The notes under the pieces were generated by a model. The model ran no database searches and had not been told where the DNA came from. It worked only from the letters and a program-made list of their open reading frames with translations. 64,000 nt of DNA from Neisseria zoodegmatis (GTDB lineage: Bacteria; Pseudomonadota; Gammaproteobacteria; Burkholderiales; Neisseriaceae), in NCBI RefSeq assembly GCF_900187305.1, contig NZ_LT906434.1, forward strand, positions 558,001 to 622,000. The letters run 5' to 3'. Shown here one piece after another: positions 23,131 through 32,420 of the stretch. The stretch's first letter is position 1, and the number at the start of each line of letters is the position of its first letter. Both the position numbers and the translations under genes were made by a program.

Positions 23131-23811
23131 TTAATCCAATAATTTAAGTTGGCTTTTGTGTATATATCCGTGAACATTTTGTTTCATATCGGAGCCGTCA
23201 TCATTCAGCAAAGCAACATAAAACCAGCCATTCGGAAAGGTTTTTAATTTCTTAACTAACTTGTTATCAGCTAAGATTTTGAGTACTTTAGCATTGCCGG
23301 CGGGCTTTTCTCTTAAGTTGACGCCTTTTTCATCGGTGGATTTAATTAAATAAATATCATCACGCAGATAAGCGTCTAAGCATTTTGCTTTGGGTATTTT
23401 TGTGATTTTTGTGTGCTTGATTTTTCGTAATTTCACAAAGTCAGCGTAATAGTATTTGCTGTCGCAAAATGTTTCTTGTCCTATATTTGAAAGCGTAATG
23501 CTGACCGGCTGGGTTGCGATTCCTTCTTGATAAGAGTAGAAGCCGGACGGAATGGTAGAAAATGTTTTCAAAATGTTTTGCTGATCTTGCTTCTTAGTCA
23601 ATATCGAAATCTCGTTGCCGTTAGAGATGCTTTGATTTTCAGGAATAAAATCAAAATACAATATTTTTTTGTTGTTGTCGGCGTCAAGGCTTTTTCCCCA
23701 AGAAGCCACGAGCAGCCCTCTCGCTTGGATATCTTTTGCAAGAGAGAGCATAGGGGTACCAATCATGAGAATACTGCAAACGGCAAAAGAGAAAAATCGA
23801 TTGTTGTTCAT
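23131..23811 (-). CDS. Secreted protein with C-terminal SH3b-like domain
   Basis: 226 residues with a Sec signal peptide (SFAVCSILMIGTPMLSLA, likely cleaved before KDIQARG). The middle part is beta-rich with no family I recognise. The C-terminal ~60 residues look like a bacterial SH3 domain: GVNLREKPAGNAKVLKILAD, then LKTFPNGWFYVALL and HGYIHKSQLKLLD. Bacterial SH3 domains often bind peptidoglycan or act as extracytoplasmic modules. It is transcribed toward pyrD; glnE lies 40 bases upstream on the same strand, so co-transcription is possible. Base composition is somewhat AT-rich. Confidence 0.75.
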   Translation of the reverse strand: MNNNRFFSFAVCSILMIGTPMLSLAKDIQARGLLVASWGKSLDADNNKKILYFDFIPENQSISNGNEISILTKKQDQQNILKTFSTIPSGFYSYQEGIATQPVSITLSNIGQETFCDSKYYYADFVKLRKIKHTKITKIPKAKCLDAYLRDDIYLIKSTDEKGVNLREKPAGNAKVLKILADNKLVKKLKTFPNGWFYVALLNDDGSDMKQNVHGYIHKSQLKLLD

Positions 23812-23851
23812 AATCTTAAATCCAATGAATGCTTTTGATTTTACGGTTTAA

Positions 23852-26548
23852 TCAGTTTGTGGCCTCAAATCTTACCTCTTCCCCAAACACCTGTTCCCAC
23901 AGCTTTCTCACGCTGTCGTAATACGAGCGTATCTGCCCGTTTATTTCCGGTTTGCCGGCATCGCGAAGCTTGGCGTTATGCTGCTGTTGGCGGTAGAAAC
24001 GGTAGGCGGTTTGTGATTGTTCGGCCAGCGTTTTATCTATCAAGCCGGCATCGGCGGCGATGTTGAGCAAGGCGATGTTGCCGTAGTTGTCGAGCAGTTG
24101 CGGATGTTCGCCCGCATAAGCCAGTATCAGGTATTGGACGATAAATTCCACATCGACCACGCCGCCACGGGCGTATTTGACGTCGCTGTCTTCGGGCGGG
24201 TGGGTGGCGAACATTTTTTCGCGCATGGCGATGATTTCGCGGGCGAGTTCGGCCCGGTTGCGCGGGCGGGTGAGGATTTCGGTGCGCAGTCGGTCGAAAG
24301 ATGCGCCGATTTCGGGCAGGCCGCAGATGAAGCGGGCGCGGGTGAGCGATTGGTGTTCCCATGTCCACGCATTTTCGCGCTGGTATTTTTCAAACGCGGC
24401 GATGCTGTGGGTAAGGAAGCCGCTGTCGCCGTTCGGCCGCAAGCGCAAATCGACTTCGTAGAGCGTGCCTGCGCCGGTGGCGGCGGAAAGCCAGTTGGTG
24501 AGGCGGCGGGCGAAGCGGGCGTATACGTCGGGTGCGTCGGGGTGCGTGTCGTCGTACACATACACTAAATCCAAATCGGAGGTGTAGCCCAACTCTTTGC
24601 CGCCGAGTTTGCCGTAGCCGATGATGCCGATGCGTGGGGTGTCGGTATGGGTTTTCGGGGTGTCGGCCCACACGGCGGGCAGGGCGGCGGTGAGGATGGT
24701 GTCGGCGAGTGCGGAAAGTTCGTCGGACAGGGATTCGACCGTCCATAATCCGGCCAAGTCCTGCACGGCGAGGCGGAACACTTGGGCGTGTTGGAAGCGG
24801 CGCAATACGTCCATTTGCGCTTCGGTGTCGTCCGCTGCATTGCGGAGGCCGTCTGAAAGCTCGGCGGCAAGTTTCGGCCAGTTACAGCCGGTGTCCATCA
24901 ATTGCGCACTGAGCAATTCGTCGAGCAGAATCGGGTGCTTCATCAGGTAGCCGGCCACCCACGAGCTTTGCCCCATGATGTCGGCCAGCCGTTGCAGGGC
25001 TTGCGGGTGCTCGTGCAGAAAAGCGAGATACGACGAGCGGCGGCTGATGTTTTCGAGAAAATCCAGCAGCCGCAGCAGGGTAACGGTGGGGTCGGGTTGG
25101 GTGGCGGCGGCCTGCGCCAGCAGCGGAATCACGGCATCGAAACGCGGTTGGACTTGGGCGGAAAGGTGGCGGTATTTGCCGCTGTTGCGGAGCTGGTCGA
25201 GCCGCCGGCCGATTAAGACGGCATCGAAGCCGTGTTCCGCCAAACGGCCGGAGCGGGTTTCTTCGTCGGCGTTTTGCTGCCAGATACATTGCCAGCCGTT
25301 GGCCTGCGCCTGCGGCTGTTCGTCGGGTTCGGCAAGGATTTCGTTGAACACGGCGTTCACTTGGCGGCGGTATAGGTCGAGGCCGTCTGAAAACGCGGCG
25401 TAGTCGGCAAAGCCCATGCTTTCGGCCAGCCGCTGTTGTTGTTCGGGATTGTCGGGCAGGGTTTGGGTTTGCCGGTCGTCCCAGTATTGCAGGCGGTGTT
25501 CGACATCGCGCAAGAAGCGGTAGGCTTCAAGCAGCATCTGCACGGTTTGGCGGTCGAGCATGTCCAATTCGGCGAGCTTGAGCAGGGTTTCCTGCGTGCC
25601 TTTCAATTGCAGTGCGCGCACTTGGCCGCCGCGGATAAGCTGGAAAATCTGGGCGATGAATTCGATTTCGCGGATGCCGCCCGCGCCGAGTTTTACATTG
25701 TCGGCCATGCCCTTGCGGTTCACTTCGCTGCGGATTTGTCGGTGCAGCCCGCGCATGCCTTCGTAGGCGTTGAAATCGAGGTATTTGCGGAACACAAACG
25801 GGCGCACCAACGCGCGGATGCTGTTGGCGTGCAGCGTAATCACGCGGCCTTTGCACCATGCGTAACGCTCCCACTCGCGCCCTTGCTGAATCAGGTATTG
25901 TTCCAACGCGGTTTCGCTCAATACCAACGGGCCGCTGTCGCCGTCCGGCCGCAAACGCATGTCGATGCGGAACACCTGCCCGTCTTCGGTGATGTCGTTC
26001 AACAGCGTAATCAGCTTTTGGCCGACTTTGGTAAAAAATTCCTGATTGCTGCGCTCGCGTTTGCCGTCGGTGTCGCCCGATTCGGGATAAATAAAAATCA
26101 GATCGAGGTCGGACGACACGTTCAATTCATAACCGCCCGCCTTGCCCATCGCCACCACGCTCAGAAACTGCGGCTCGTTGCTGTAACGGCCGATCGGCGT
26201 GCCGTACATATCCCGATAATAAGCATGGGCGAAATCCAGCGCGGTGTTGACGGCAAAATCGGCAAACAGCGTAATCGTGCGGGTAACTTCGGCCAAATCG
26301 CTGATGCGGTTGATGTCGCGCACGATAATCTGCGCCATCACATAGCGGCGCAAACGGCGCAGCTGGCGGGCGAGTTCGGCTTCGTTTTCGTCGGTTTGGA
26401 TTTGCCCCCAATCGGCGAAGGCTTGGAAGTCTTCGCTGCCCAATGTTTTTTCCAGCATCGGGTTGAGGATGTCGGGTTGCAGATTGCCGTTGTCGAGATG
26501 GCGCGAGAGGTATTGGGAATGGCGGCGGGCGTTTTCGATAGGGTTCAT
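23852..26548 (-). CDS. glnE: Glutamine synthetase adenylyltransferase/deadenylase
   Basis: An 898-residue bifunctional regulator that adenylylates and deadenylylates glutamine synthetase in response to PII and glutamine. Two nucleotidyltransferase domains are visible: an N-terminal one with GKAGGYELNVSSDLDLIFIY near residue 133 and a C-terminal one with YGKLGGKELGYTSDLDLVYV near residue 650. Each is followed by an E-x-DLRLRP-x-GDSG motif (IDMRLRPDGDSG and VDLRLRPNGDSG). Length is slightly shorter than the E. coli protein (946). DUS copies are embedded in the coding sequence (near 24848 and 25381). Confidence 0.96.
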   Translation of the reverse strand: MNPIENARRHSQYLSRHLDNGNLQPDILNPMLEKTLGSEDFQAFADWGQIQTDENEAELARQLRRLRRYVMAQIIVRDINRISDLAEVTRTITLFADFAVNTALDFAHAYYRDMYGTPIGRYSNEPQFLSVVAMGKAGGYELNVSSDLDLIFIYPESGDTDGKRERSNQEFFTKVGQKLITLLNDITEDGQVFRIDMRLRPDGDSGPLVLSETALEQYLIQQGREWERYAWCKGRVITLHANSIRALVRPFVFRKYLDFNAYEGMRGLHRQIRSEVNRKGMADNVKLGAGGIREIEFIAQIFQLIRGGQVRALQLKGTQETLLKLAELDMLDRQTVQMLLEAYRFLRDVEHRLQYWDDRQTQTLPDNPEQQQRLAESMGFADYAAFSDGLDLYRRQVNAVFNEILAEPDEQPQAQANGWQCIWQQNADEETRSGRLAEHGFDAVLIGRRLDQLRNSGKYRHLSAQVQPRFDAVIPLLAQAAATQPDPTVTLLRLLDFLENISRRSSYLAFLHEHPQALQRLADIMGQSSWVAGYLMKHPILLDELLSAQLMDTGCNWPKLAAELSDGLRNAADDTEAQMDVLRRFQHAQVFRLAVQDLAGLWTVESLSDELSALADTILTAALPAVWADTPKTHTDTPRIGIIGYGKLGGKELGYTSDLDLVYVYDDTHPDAPDVYARFARRLTNWLSAATGAGTLYEVDLRLRPNGDSGFLTHSIAAFEKYQRENAWTWEHQSLTRARFICGLPEIGASFDRLRTEILTRPRNRAELAREIIAMREKMFATHPPEDSDVKYARGGVVDVEFIVQYLILAYAGEHPQLLDNYGNIALLNIAADAGLIDKTLAEQSQTAYRFYRQQQHNAKLRDAGKPEINGQIRSYYDSVRKLWEQVFGEEVRFEATN

Positions 26549-26650
26549 GACGGGCGCAAACAGGTTTCAGACGGCCTATCATAGCAATGTTTGAGGCCGT
26601 CTGAAAGCGTGGTGGCGGCGGGGGAAACGGCCTGATGAAAGTATGCAAAG

Positions 26651-26681
26651 AGGCCGTCTGAAAAAGTTTTTCAGACGGCCT
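26651..26681. terminator. Inverted DUS terminator
   Basis: AGGCCGTCTGAAAAA and complement around one base, then TTGG. It separates glnE from the convergently oriented end of the marR-type gene only in part, since both lie on the minus strand; it can end the marR transcript. Confidence 0.75.
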
Positions 26682-26750
26682 TTGGAACTTCTTTGGGAAC
26701 TTCTTTCTGTTTATGTATAAACGGAAAACCCGTTATCAGGCCGAATGCCG

Positions 26751-27263
26751 TTAGCGGTTATCCTTGCTTTCCAGCAAGTGCATGAGTTCTGCCAAATTCT
26801 GATTGAGTTGTTGCTGCGTTTCATCGGATAAACCGTCTAACAGCCTGCTTTCATTCTCAACGTGTTCGAATACTGCTTTTTCAATCAGTTGCGCCCCTTT
26901 TTCAGTTAACTGCACCAATGTACTGCGCGCGTCGTTAGGGTTGGGAACGCGCTTGATCAAACCTTGGCTTTCCAATTTTTGCAGCCTTACCGTCATCGTG
27001 CCCGATGTGACCATTAATGAGGCAAACAATTCGGTGGGCGACAAGCAATACGGGCTGCCGGAGCGGCGCAGCGTGGCCAGTACGTCAAAAGAACCGCTTC
27101 CTAAACCATATTCGTTGAATACCGAATCAAGTTTAGGCTGTATGAGGGCGGCACAACGTTTCAGACGGCCTATCAAAGCCATTTTTTCTGATGCCAATTC
27201 GGGTAATTCTTTCTGCCATTGTTTGATAATGGTATCTACTGAGTCTTCTGTGTTGCGAACCAT
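26751..27263 (-). CDS. MarR family transcriptional regulator
   Basis: 170 residues with a MarR winged helix-turn-helix. The DNA-binding helix region reads SPTELFASLMVTSGTMTVRL, followed by the wing LIKRVPNPNDARSTLVQLTEKG, where Asp-x-Arg is the family hallmark. Long N- and C-terminal helices provide the dimer interface. It is divergent from an EamA transporter/nitroreductase pair, and paired CTTGA-type boxes lie in the intergenic region, so it probably represses that operon and itself. The ligand is unknown. A second ATG near the start could shorten it slightly. Confidence 0.9.
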   Translation of the reverse strand: MVRNTEDSVDTIIKQWQKELPELASEKMALIGRLKRCAALIQPKLDSVFNEYGLGSGSFDVLATLRRSGSPYCLSPTELFASLMVTSGTMTVRLQKLESQGLIKRVPNPNDARSTLVQLTEKGAQLIEKAVFEHVENESRLLDGLSDETQQQLNQNLAELMHLLESKDNR

Positions 27264-27304
27264 ATTGCGAACCTGTTGATTATTTGTGAAAACAAAATTA
27301 TTGC

Positions 27305-27354
27305 CTTGACTTCAAGATAAAACGTTTTCATAATTATTTTATCTTGAATTCAAA
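27305..27354. promoter_or_regulatory. Paired MarR-type operator boxes
   Basis: CTTGACTTCAAG (27305-27316) and CTTGAATTCAAA (27343-27354) are near-palindromes 38 bases apart, nested in a longer inverted repeat (TTCAAGATAAAA at 27311 and TTTTATCTTGAA at 27337). They sit between the divergent regulator and transporter starts, the expected place for a MarR dimer pair. Confidence 0.65.
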
Positions 27355-27363
27355 CTAAATGTA

Positions 27364-28248
27364 ATGAACAACCGCTTTTTTTTGATATTGATCACCTCGA
27401 TAGCACCTTTGATTTGGGGCTCCACTTATTTGGTTACCACAGAATTTTTACCGCCCGACAGGCCGTTTACTGCGGCTTTGTTTCGCGTGCTGCCTGCCGG
27501 ATTGCTGCTGATTTTATGGAAAAGAGAGGTTCCAAAGCTCAAAGATGGTATCAAGATTTTTCTATTGGGCATATTAAATATCGGATTTTTTCAGGCGATG
27601 CTGTTTGTGGCAGCCTACCGTTTACCCGGGGGATTGGCCGCAATTTTAGGCTCTACACAAACCCTGATGATTTTGGTTTTGGCATGGCTGATAGATAAAC
27701 AGCAGCCGCCGAAAACAGCTTGGTTGGCGGCTTTGTTGGGAATAATGGGTATTGCTTTGTTGGTTTATTCGCCGGAAACAAAGTTTGACGCTGTCGGCAT
27801 TATTGCAGCCTTGCTGGGCGCCGTATCGATGGCTGTCGGCATATTCTTTTCCAAACGTTGCCGTATTCATCTTTCTTTGTTGTCGTTTACCGGGTGGCAG
27901 CTGTTGTTTGGCGGTTTGATTTTGATGCCGGTTGTGTGGCTGCTCGAGCCGCTGCCGAGTGCTCTTACTCTCGCCAATATCGGCGGTTATCTCTATCTTG
28001 GCCTGTTTGGAACAGTCTTGGCTTATGTATTGTTTTTCTACGGTATCAGCAAGCTGCCGCCTGCCGTTGTTTCTTCTTTGGGTTTGCTCAGCCCCGTTTC
28101 TGCTTTTGTGCTGGGCTGGTTATTTCTCAATCAAGGTATGGACATGAAATCTATGTTTGGATTTATGTTGGCTTTGCTTTCCATTTTCGGAGTGCAGCAC
28201 GCGCTCCCATCATCTAACAAGACAATTAAAAAGGACTCTCCAATATGA
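27364..28248 (+). CDS. EamA family (DMT superfamily) transporter
   Basis: 294 residues with ten hydrophobic segments in two EamA domains. The first opens SIAPLIWGSTYLVTTEFLPP with FRVLPAGLLLI, the second begins near residue 140 (GIIAALLGAVSMAVGIFFSK). Family members export amino acids, metabolites or small toxic compounds. The gene starts 9 bases beyond the right operator box and overlaps the nitroreductase gene by four bases (ATGA), so the two are translated together. Pairing with a reductase and a MarR regulator suggests a detoxification role, which is inference. Confidence 0.9.
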   Translation: MNNRFFLILITSIAPLIWGSTYLVTTEFLPPDRPFTAALFRVLPAGLLLILWKREVPKLKDGIKIFLLGILNIGFFQAMLFVAAYRLPGGLAAILGSTQTLMILVLAWLIDKQQPPKTAWLAALLGIMGIALLVYSPETKFDAVGIIAALLGAVSMAVGIFFSKRCRIHLSLLSFTGWQLLFGGLILMPVVWLLEPLPSALTLANIGGYLYLGLFGTVLAYVLFFYGISKLPPAVVSSLGLLSPVSAFVLGWLFLNQGMDMKSMFGFMLALLSIFGVQHALPSSNKTIKKDSPI

Positions 28249-28853
28249 CCCGACTTATCTCATTATTGCAGCAACGCGTATCGGCAAACGGCTTTTCCGA
28301 AGGGGATATCAGTGAATCGGAGTTGGCATGTTTCGTTCATGCGGCCTGCTTGTCGCCATCGGCGTATCATCTGCAAAACTGGTATTTCACCGCCGTTCAA
28401 TCCAAGGAAGCCAAACACGCTTTATATCAAGCAGCGTTTTGCCAGCCGAAAATTTTACAAGCGGCTGCGGTTATCGTGATGAGCGGAGACTTGCTGGCCT
28501 ATCGGCATTTGGCCGATAGATTGCAACCATCTGTTCAAGCGGGCATTATTAGTGCGCACACTGCAGAAAGTTGGAGCAGGGCGGCTTATGGCGCATTCCA
28601 TGAAAATGCTCCGGCGCAGCGAGACGAAGCGGTACGCAGTGTTTCTCTTGCCGCGATGCCGTTGATGCTGGCCGCACAAGAACGGGGTTGGGCGACGTGC
28701 CCGATGAGCGGATTCGATCCTGACGCAGTCCGGCAAGTAGCGGGTTTGGCGGAAAATTTATTGCCTGTTTTATTGGTTGCAATCGGAAAGCCCGAGTCAA
28801 ATCAAAAGCAAAAAATCCGTATGCCTGTTAATCATGTGTTTACTATCATCTAA
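28245..28853 (+). CDS. Nitroreductase family protein
   Basis: 202 residues resembling FMN-dependent nitroreductases: the N-terminal LLQQRVSANGF, the SPSAYHLQNWYFTAV segment (usually S-P-S-x-x-N-x-Q-P-W) and the C-terminal LAAQERGWATCPMSGFDP with GLAENLLPVLLVAIGKP. These enzymes reduce nitro compounds or quinones with NAD(P)H. The usual Asn-x-Gln-Pro-Trp is changed to HLQNW, so flavin contacts may differ. It overlaps the transporter gene and ends before an AT-DUS type hairpin. Confidence 0.87.
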   Translation: MTRLISLLQQRVSANGFSEGDISESELACFVHAACLSPSAYHLQNWYFTAVQSKEAKHALYQAAFCQPKILQAAAVIVMSGDLLAYRHLADRLQPSVQAGIISAHTAESWSRAAYGAFHENAPAQRDEAVRSVSLAAMPLMLAAQERGWATCPMSGFDPDAVRQVAGLAENLLPVLLVAIGKPESNQKQKIRMPVNHVFTII

Positions 28854-28890
28854 TGGATCGCAACCTTGGCTGACTTTAGTGTTTAATAAA

Positions 28891-28923
28891 GATGCCGTCT
28901 GAAAAAGTTTTTCAGACGGCATC
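28891..28923. terminator. Inverted DUS terminator, ATGCCGTCTGAA type
   Basis: GATGCCGTCTGAAAAA and complement surround one base, followed by TTCGTTT. Both arms are the AT-DUS dialect, unlike most pairs here. It lies between convergent genes. Confidence 0.8.
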
Positions 28924-28942
28924 TTCGTTTATACGGCAAACC

Positions 28943-29485
28943 TTATTGAATCAGCTTGGACACGGTTTTAAACGCGGGGTGTTTGGCGTCGCCCAAAAGT
29001 TGGAACAAGATGCTTTCCACATTGGAAACCACCGCGCCGGCGGTTTGCATTTGTTGCAAAGCGTTTTGTTTGTTGGCGGGGTCGCGCGACTCGGTGCACT
29101 CAAACGGCACATAAACGCCAAAACCTTCGTTGCGCAGGTCGAGCACGGTTTGCAGCATACACACATGGGCTTCTGCGCCAATCAGGATCACGTTTTCGGT
29201 GCGCAGGTTTTGCAGAATGTCGGCCACTTCGGGCAATAGGGCGGAGAAACGGGTTTTTTCAAAAATCGGCGCATCGTCGAGCAGCAGGCGGATGGCGGGT
29301 ACGGTGCTGCCCAAGCCTTTAGGGTATTGCTCGGTCGCCAAGAGCGGCACGCCTATGGCCTGCAAACCTTGCAGAAGCACGCGGCTGCGTTCGGTCATGG
29401 TATCGGCGTCGGCCAAAGCGGGGTTGAGCCGTTCTTGGATGTCCACCACGATGCAGACGGTGTTGTCGGTGCGAAGGGTATTCAT
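28943..29485 (-). CDS. Isochorismatase-family cysteine hydrolase
   Basis: 180 residues of the isochorismatase-like fold. The putative catalytic set is Asp in CIVVDIQERL, Lys in IFEKTRFSALL and Cys in GAEAHVCMLQT. The YcaC-like subgroup, with no assigned substrate, is a good fit; the enzyme is too short and different for a proven nicotinamidase. The ATG at 29483-29485 follows AAAGGAGAAC; 24 upstream in-frame codons include a DUS and are rejected as coding. Confidence 0.87.
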   Translation of the reverse strand: MNTLRTDNTVCIVVDIQERLNPALADADTMTERSRVLLQGLQAIGVPLLATEQYPKGLGSTVPAIRLLLDDAPIFEKTRFSALLPEVADILQNLRTENVILIGAEAHVCMLQTVLDLRNEGFGVYVPFECTESRDPANKQNALQQMQTAGAVVSNVESILFQLLGDAKHPAFKTVSKLIQ

Positions 29486-30004
29486 GCGGTTCTCCTTTTG
29501 AGTGTTGGCGGTCGTTTTCAGACGGCCTATTGTGCGTTGAATAGGCGGTAACGGCAAGAGTGGGATAGATAAACCGTATGCCGAAAGGTTAAGGCGGGTA
29601 GTGAATTAAAGTAATGCGTTATAAGATAAGAAAGTTAATAATATTCATTAAAAACAGTATGTTAATTATTATTTGTACATTAAATAAGAAAATAGTGATA
29701 TGCAAAATACTTTTTTTATTTATTTTTATATCATGATAATTGTTTCAAAAAAATCGATAAACCCGTTAGGCCTTTTAAATGACCGTTGGAGGGTAACTTA
29801 GGCAACCGTTATTCAAATTGATATAAGCTTTCTGTAAATATTTTAAAGCCTGATAATCCTAAATAAATAAAAATCTACGGTAGTTCAGGTGTCTACATTA
29901 CAAAAGAAACGTTCTGTTTTTTGTGTCTGCAAATGAGACGGCCGACAAGGCCGGATAACACTGCACGTTAGTGTGCGGAAACCTTTCCTAAAGCTTCCCT
30001 GATC
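29486..30004. other. AT-rich leader region upstream of pgaA
   Basis: About 520 bases with one DUS near 29520 and then AT-rich sequence. Near the right end two small hairpins (GGCC-GACAA-GGCC at 29940-29952 and GCAC-GTTAGT-GTGC at 29963-29976) lie in the probable pgaA 5' leader. No promoter is clear enough to call and no riboswitch class was recognised. Confidence 0.5.
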
Positions 30005-32407
30005 ATGAAACTACACAAACTGTCTTTGGGTGTGGCAGCACTGTTTGCGGCCGTACCGTTTGCTGCTTCACAAGATATCCAAGCCGAACGTGAACGCTGG
30101 GCGCTGCATGCCCGCAGCGGTAGTGCCGAGTTGGCCGAATCGGTGACACAGCTGCAAAAACTGTATGCGCAAAGCTCGGATGCGAAAGTGCGCGCCGATT
30201 TGATTGCTTTGCTGTTGCGCCAAGGCAAGGCGGAAGAAATTTTGGCCGTCTGCCCCGATTGCCGTATGGAAGATTATTCGGCCGACGAGCTCGAAAACAT
30301 CGCCAAAGCGGCGCGTGATGCCCGCCGTTACCGTGTTTCTGCCGATTATTACCGCCAACTTCAAGAAAAAGCGCCGAACCATAAAGTCGGCTATTTAGGC
30401 AGCGTTTTGGCTTCGGTGGATGCGGGCGATTATGTGGTAGCCAAGCATTTTATCGATGCTTACCGCAAGCGTTTCGGCAACGATAAAGATATCCAAGAGG
30501 CCGAATATTACCTGAAACGTCAAACCTTAACCCTCGCGGAGTTGTTGGATGAACAGCAGCGCCGTTGGGATGCCGATCCGGCCAATCAAGACGCGGCTTT
30601 GCAGCTTTACCGCACCGCCGCCAAATTGCAGCTTTTCCCTTTGCAGGAAAACATTATGTCGCGCTTCCCGCAAGCGTTTACCGAGCAAGACCGATTGTGG
30701 TTGGAGTCTGCCAAAGCTGCCACTTTGTTGCGCACCGCCAGATTTACCTTTGATTCGGCTCAGATCCGTTCGGTGTACAAACGCCTGAGTGCGGTGGTGG
30801 ACAAAGCACCCGCGGGCAGCCCGCTGCATACGCAGGCATTGCGCGACCGCATGGCCGCCGCCGTTGCCGTGGGCAATTCAAAACAGGCATTGCGCGATTA
30901 CCGTGTGTTGTCGCAACAAGGCAAACAGCCTGATTACGTTCAAGAACAATACGGACGCGCCCTGCTGATGGAGGGCAGCCCGCGCAAGGCAGGCAAGGTG
31001 TTGGAGCAAAACTGGGCCAACCAAGTTGCCAAGCAAGGCCGCCCCGATCCCGAATTGGTTGAGTTGCTGATCAGAAAAGACGCCGACCTGATGAAGTTTG
31101 ATGAAGGTCAGGCCAAGCTCCAGCATTGGAACGCCCGAAAATACACGCCCGACTTTACCCATTCGGTTGAAATCAAAAACCCTTATTACGCCAACTACAA
31201 CTATTGGAACGCGCGTCTGCAAGCATGGAAAGGCGATGTCAAAGGCGCCAAAGTGATGATGCAGAGCTGGCTCGACGAGCATCCCGCCGACCCGTGGGGG
31301 CTGGTGTTGAAAGGCGAACTGCTCCAGCTTGAAGGACATACCGATCAAGCGGTACAGCATTTTGAGCAGGCGCGGGAATATGTGTCGGAAAAAGATCAGA
31401 AATGGATTAATGCTAAGTCTGCCACCGCCTATATGGAAGCGGGCAACTGGCCGGCCGTGCGCGATTTATCGACCGGTTTGGAAAGCGATGAAGTGAACTA
31501 CGGAGAATTCCTCCGCCGCCGCCAAGCCGAAACCGCCGCACAGCTGAGCGTTACCGGCACGGCGATGAAAACTACGTCTCCTGAAAACGGCACCGAATGG
31601 CGCGAAACCACCAAGCTCGAAAGCCCGCGCAGCAGCCAAGGCCATCGTGCTTATGTGGTGCAGCAGCATGCCCATGTGCCGAACCACGGCCAAGCGCTGG
31701 ATGCAGGTCGTGTCGGTGTGGGCGCGGAAGTCAACCTCTATCCGGTAATCGTGAATGCCGAAGCAGGCCGCGGTACCCGTTTGAACGATAAAGCCTACGG
31801 CTCGGTCGGTGCCGATTACCGCATCAACGACCATGTGAGCGTGAATGCCAAAGCCGCCTTCAACAGCGAAAACACGCCGGTGAAAGCGTGGGAGCAGGGC
31901 GTGTATGCCGATGAATATACCGTCAACGCCCAATACAACCATTCCGGCAGAACCCATGCCGGCGTGGGCGCGGGCGTGATGAAGTTCGACGACGGCAACA
32001 CCCGCCGCACCGCCACACTCTGGCTTGCCCACGACATCTATCAATACAACCGCTGGAAACTCACCGGCTCGATGCTGGCGGATTACAGCCGCAACAAAGA
32101 CACGCCCGGAGCGTTTTACTACAACCCGAAAAGCAGCAAAACCGCAGGAGGCGAATTGGCGCTTTCCTACACGTTGCCGCTGGATAACGACGTGAAATGG
32201 GTGCAAACCGCCACCGGCGGTGCCGGACGCTACTGGCAGTCGGGCGCCGAAGCTAAAAACACCTGGCTGCTGAAATACGGCCACGGTTGGAGTTTCGGCC
32301 GCCGCGCCACGCTGGGATATGAATTCGGCCGCCGCCAAGCCATGTATGACGGCATTCCCGAATACGAGAATTTCGGCAACGTAAACCTCCAGCTCAAGCT
32401 CCATTAA
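30005..32407 (+). CDS. pgaA: PNAG outer-membrane exporter PgaA
   Basis: 800 residues: a signal peptide (LSLGVAALFAAVPFAAS), a periplasmic TPR superhelix to about residue 510, and a C-terminal beta-barrel of about 290 residues ending in NVNLQLKLH with a suitable terminal aromatic/hydrophobic pattern. PgaA carries poly-beta-1,6-N-acetylglucosamine, partly deacetylated by PgaB, across the outer membrane. Barrel strands include NAKAAFNSENTPVKAWEQGV and YGHGWSFGRRATLGYEFGRR. It is first in pgaABCD. Length matches E. coli PgaA (807). Confidence 0.93.
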   Translation: MKLHKLSLGVAALFAAVPFAASQDIQAERERWALHARSGSAELAESVTQLQKLYAQSSDAKVRADLIALLLRQGKAEEILAVCPDCRMEDYSADELENIAKAARDARRYRVSADYYRQLQEKAPNHKVGYLGSVLASVDAGDYVVAKHFIDAYRKRFGNDKDIQEAEYYLKRQTLTLAELLDEQQRRWDADPANQDAALQLYRTAAKLQLFPLQENIMSRFPQAFTEQDRLWLESAKAATLLRTARFTFDSAQIRSVYKRLSAVVDKAPAGSPLHTQALRDRMAAAVAVGNSKQALRDYRVLSQQGKQPDYVQEQYGRALLMEGSPRKAGKVLEQNWANQVAKQGRPDPELVELLIRKDADLMKFDEGQAKLQHWNARKYTPDFTHSVEIKNPYYANYNYWNARLQAWKGDVKGAKVMMQSWLDEHPADPWGLVLKGELLQLEGHTDQAVQHFEQAREYVSEKDQKWINAKSATAYMEAGNWPAVRDLSTGLESDEVNYGEFLRRRQAETAAQLSVTGTAMKTTSPENGTEWRETTKLESPRSSQGHRAYVVQQHAHVPNHGQALDAGRVGVGAEVNLYPVIVNAEAGRGTRLNDKAYGSVGADYRINDHVSVNAKAAFNSENTPVKAWEQGVYADEYTVNAQYNHSGRTHAGVGAGVMKFDDGNTRRTATLWLAHDIYQYNRWKLTGSMLADYSRNKDTPGAFYYNPKSSKTAGGELALSYTLPLDNDVKWVQTATGGAGRYWQSGAEAKNTWLLKYGHGWSFGRRATLGYEFGRRQAMYDGIPEYENFGNVNLQLKLH

Positions 32408-32420
32408 TTTAATTGGCTTG

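Noticed and set aside
25436..26584. 382-codon open frame opposite glnE
   Set aside because: Antisense shadow of glnE; the glnE frame carries two full sets of family motifs.
29940..29976. pgaA leader hairpins as a c-di-GMP riboswitch
   Set aside because: The conserved core of the GEMM classes is absent and only two small stems are visible.
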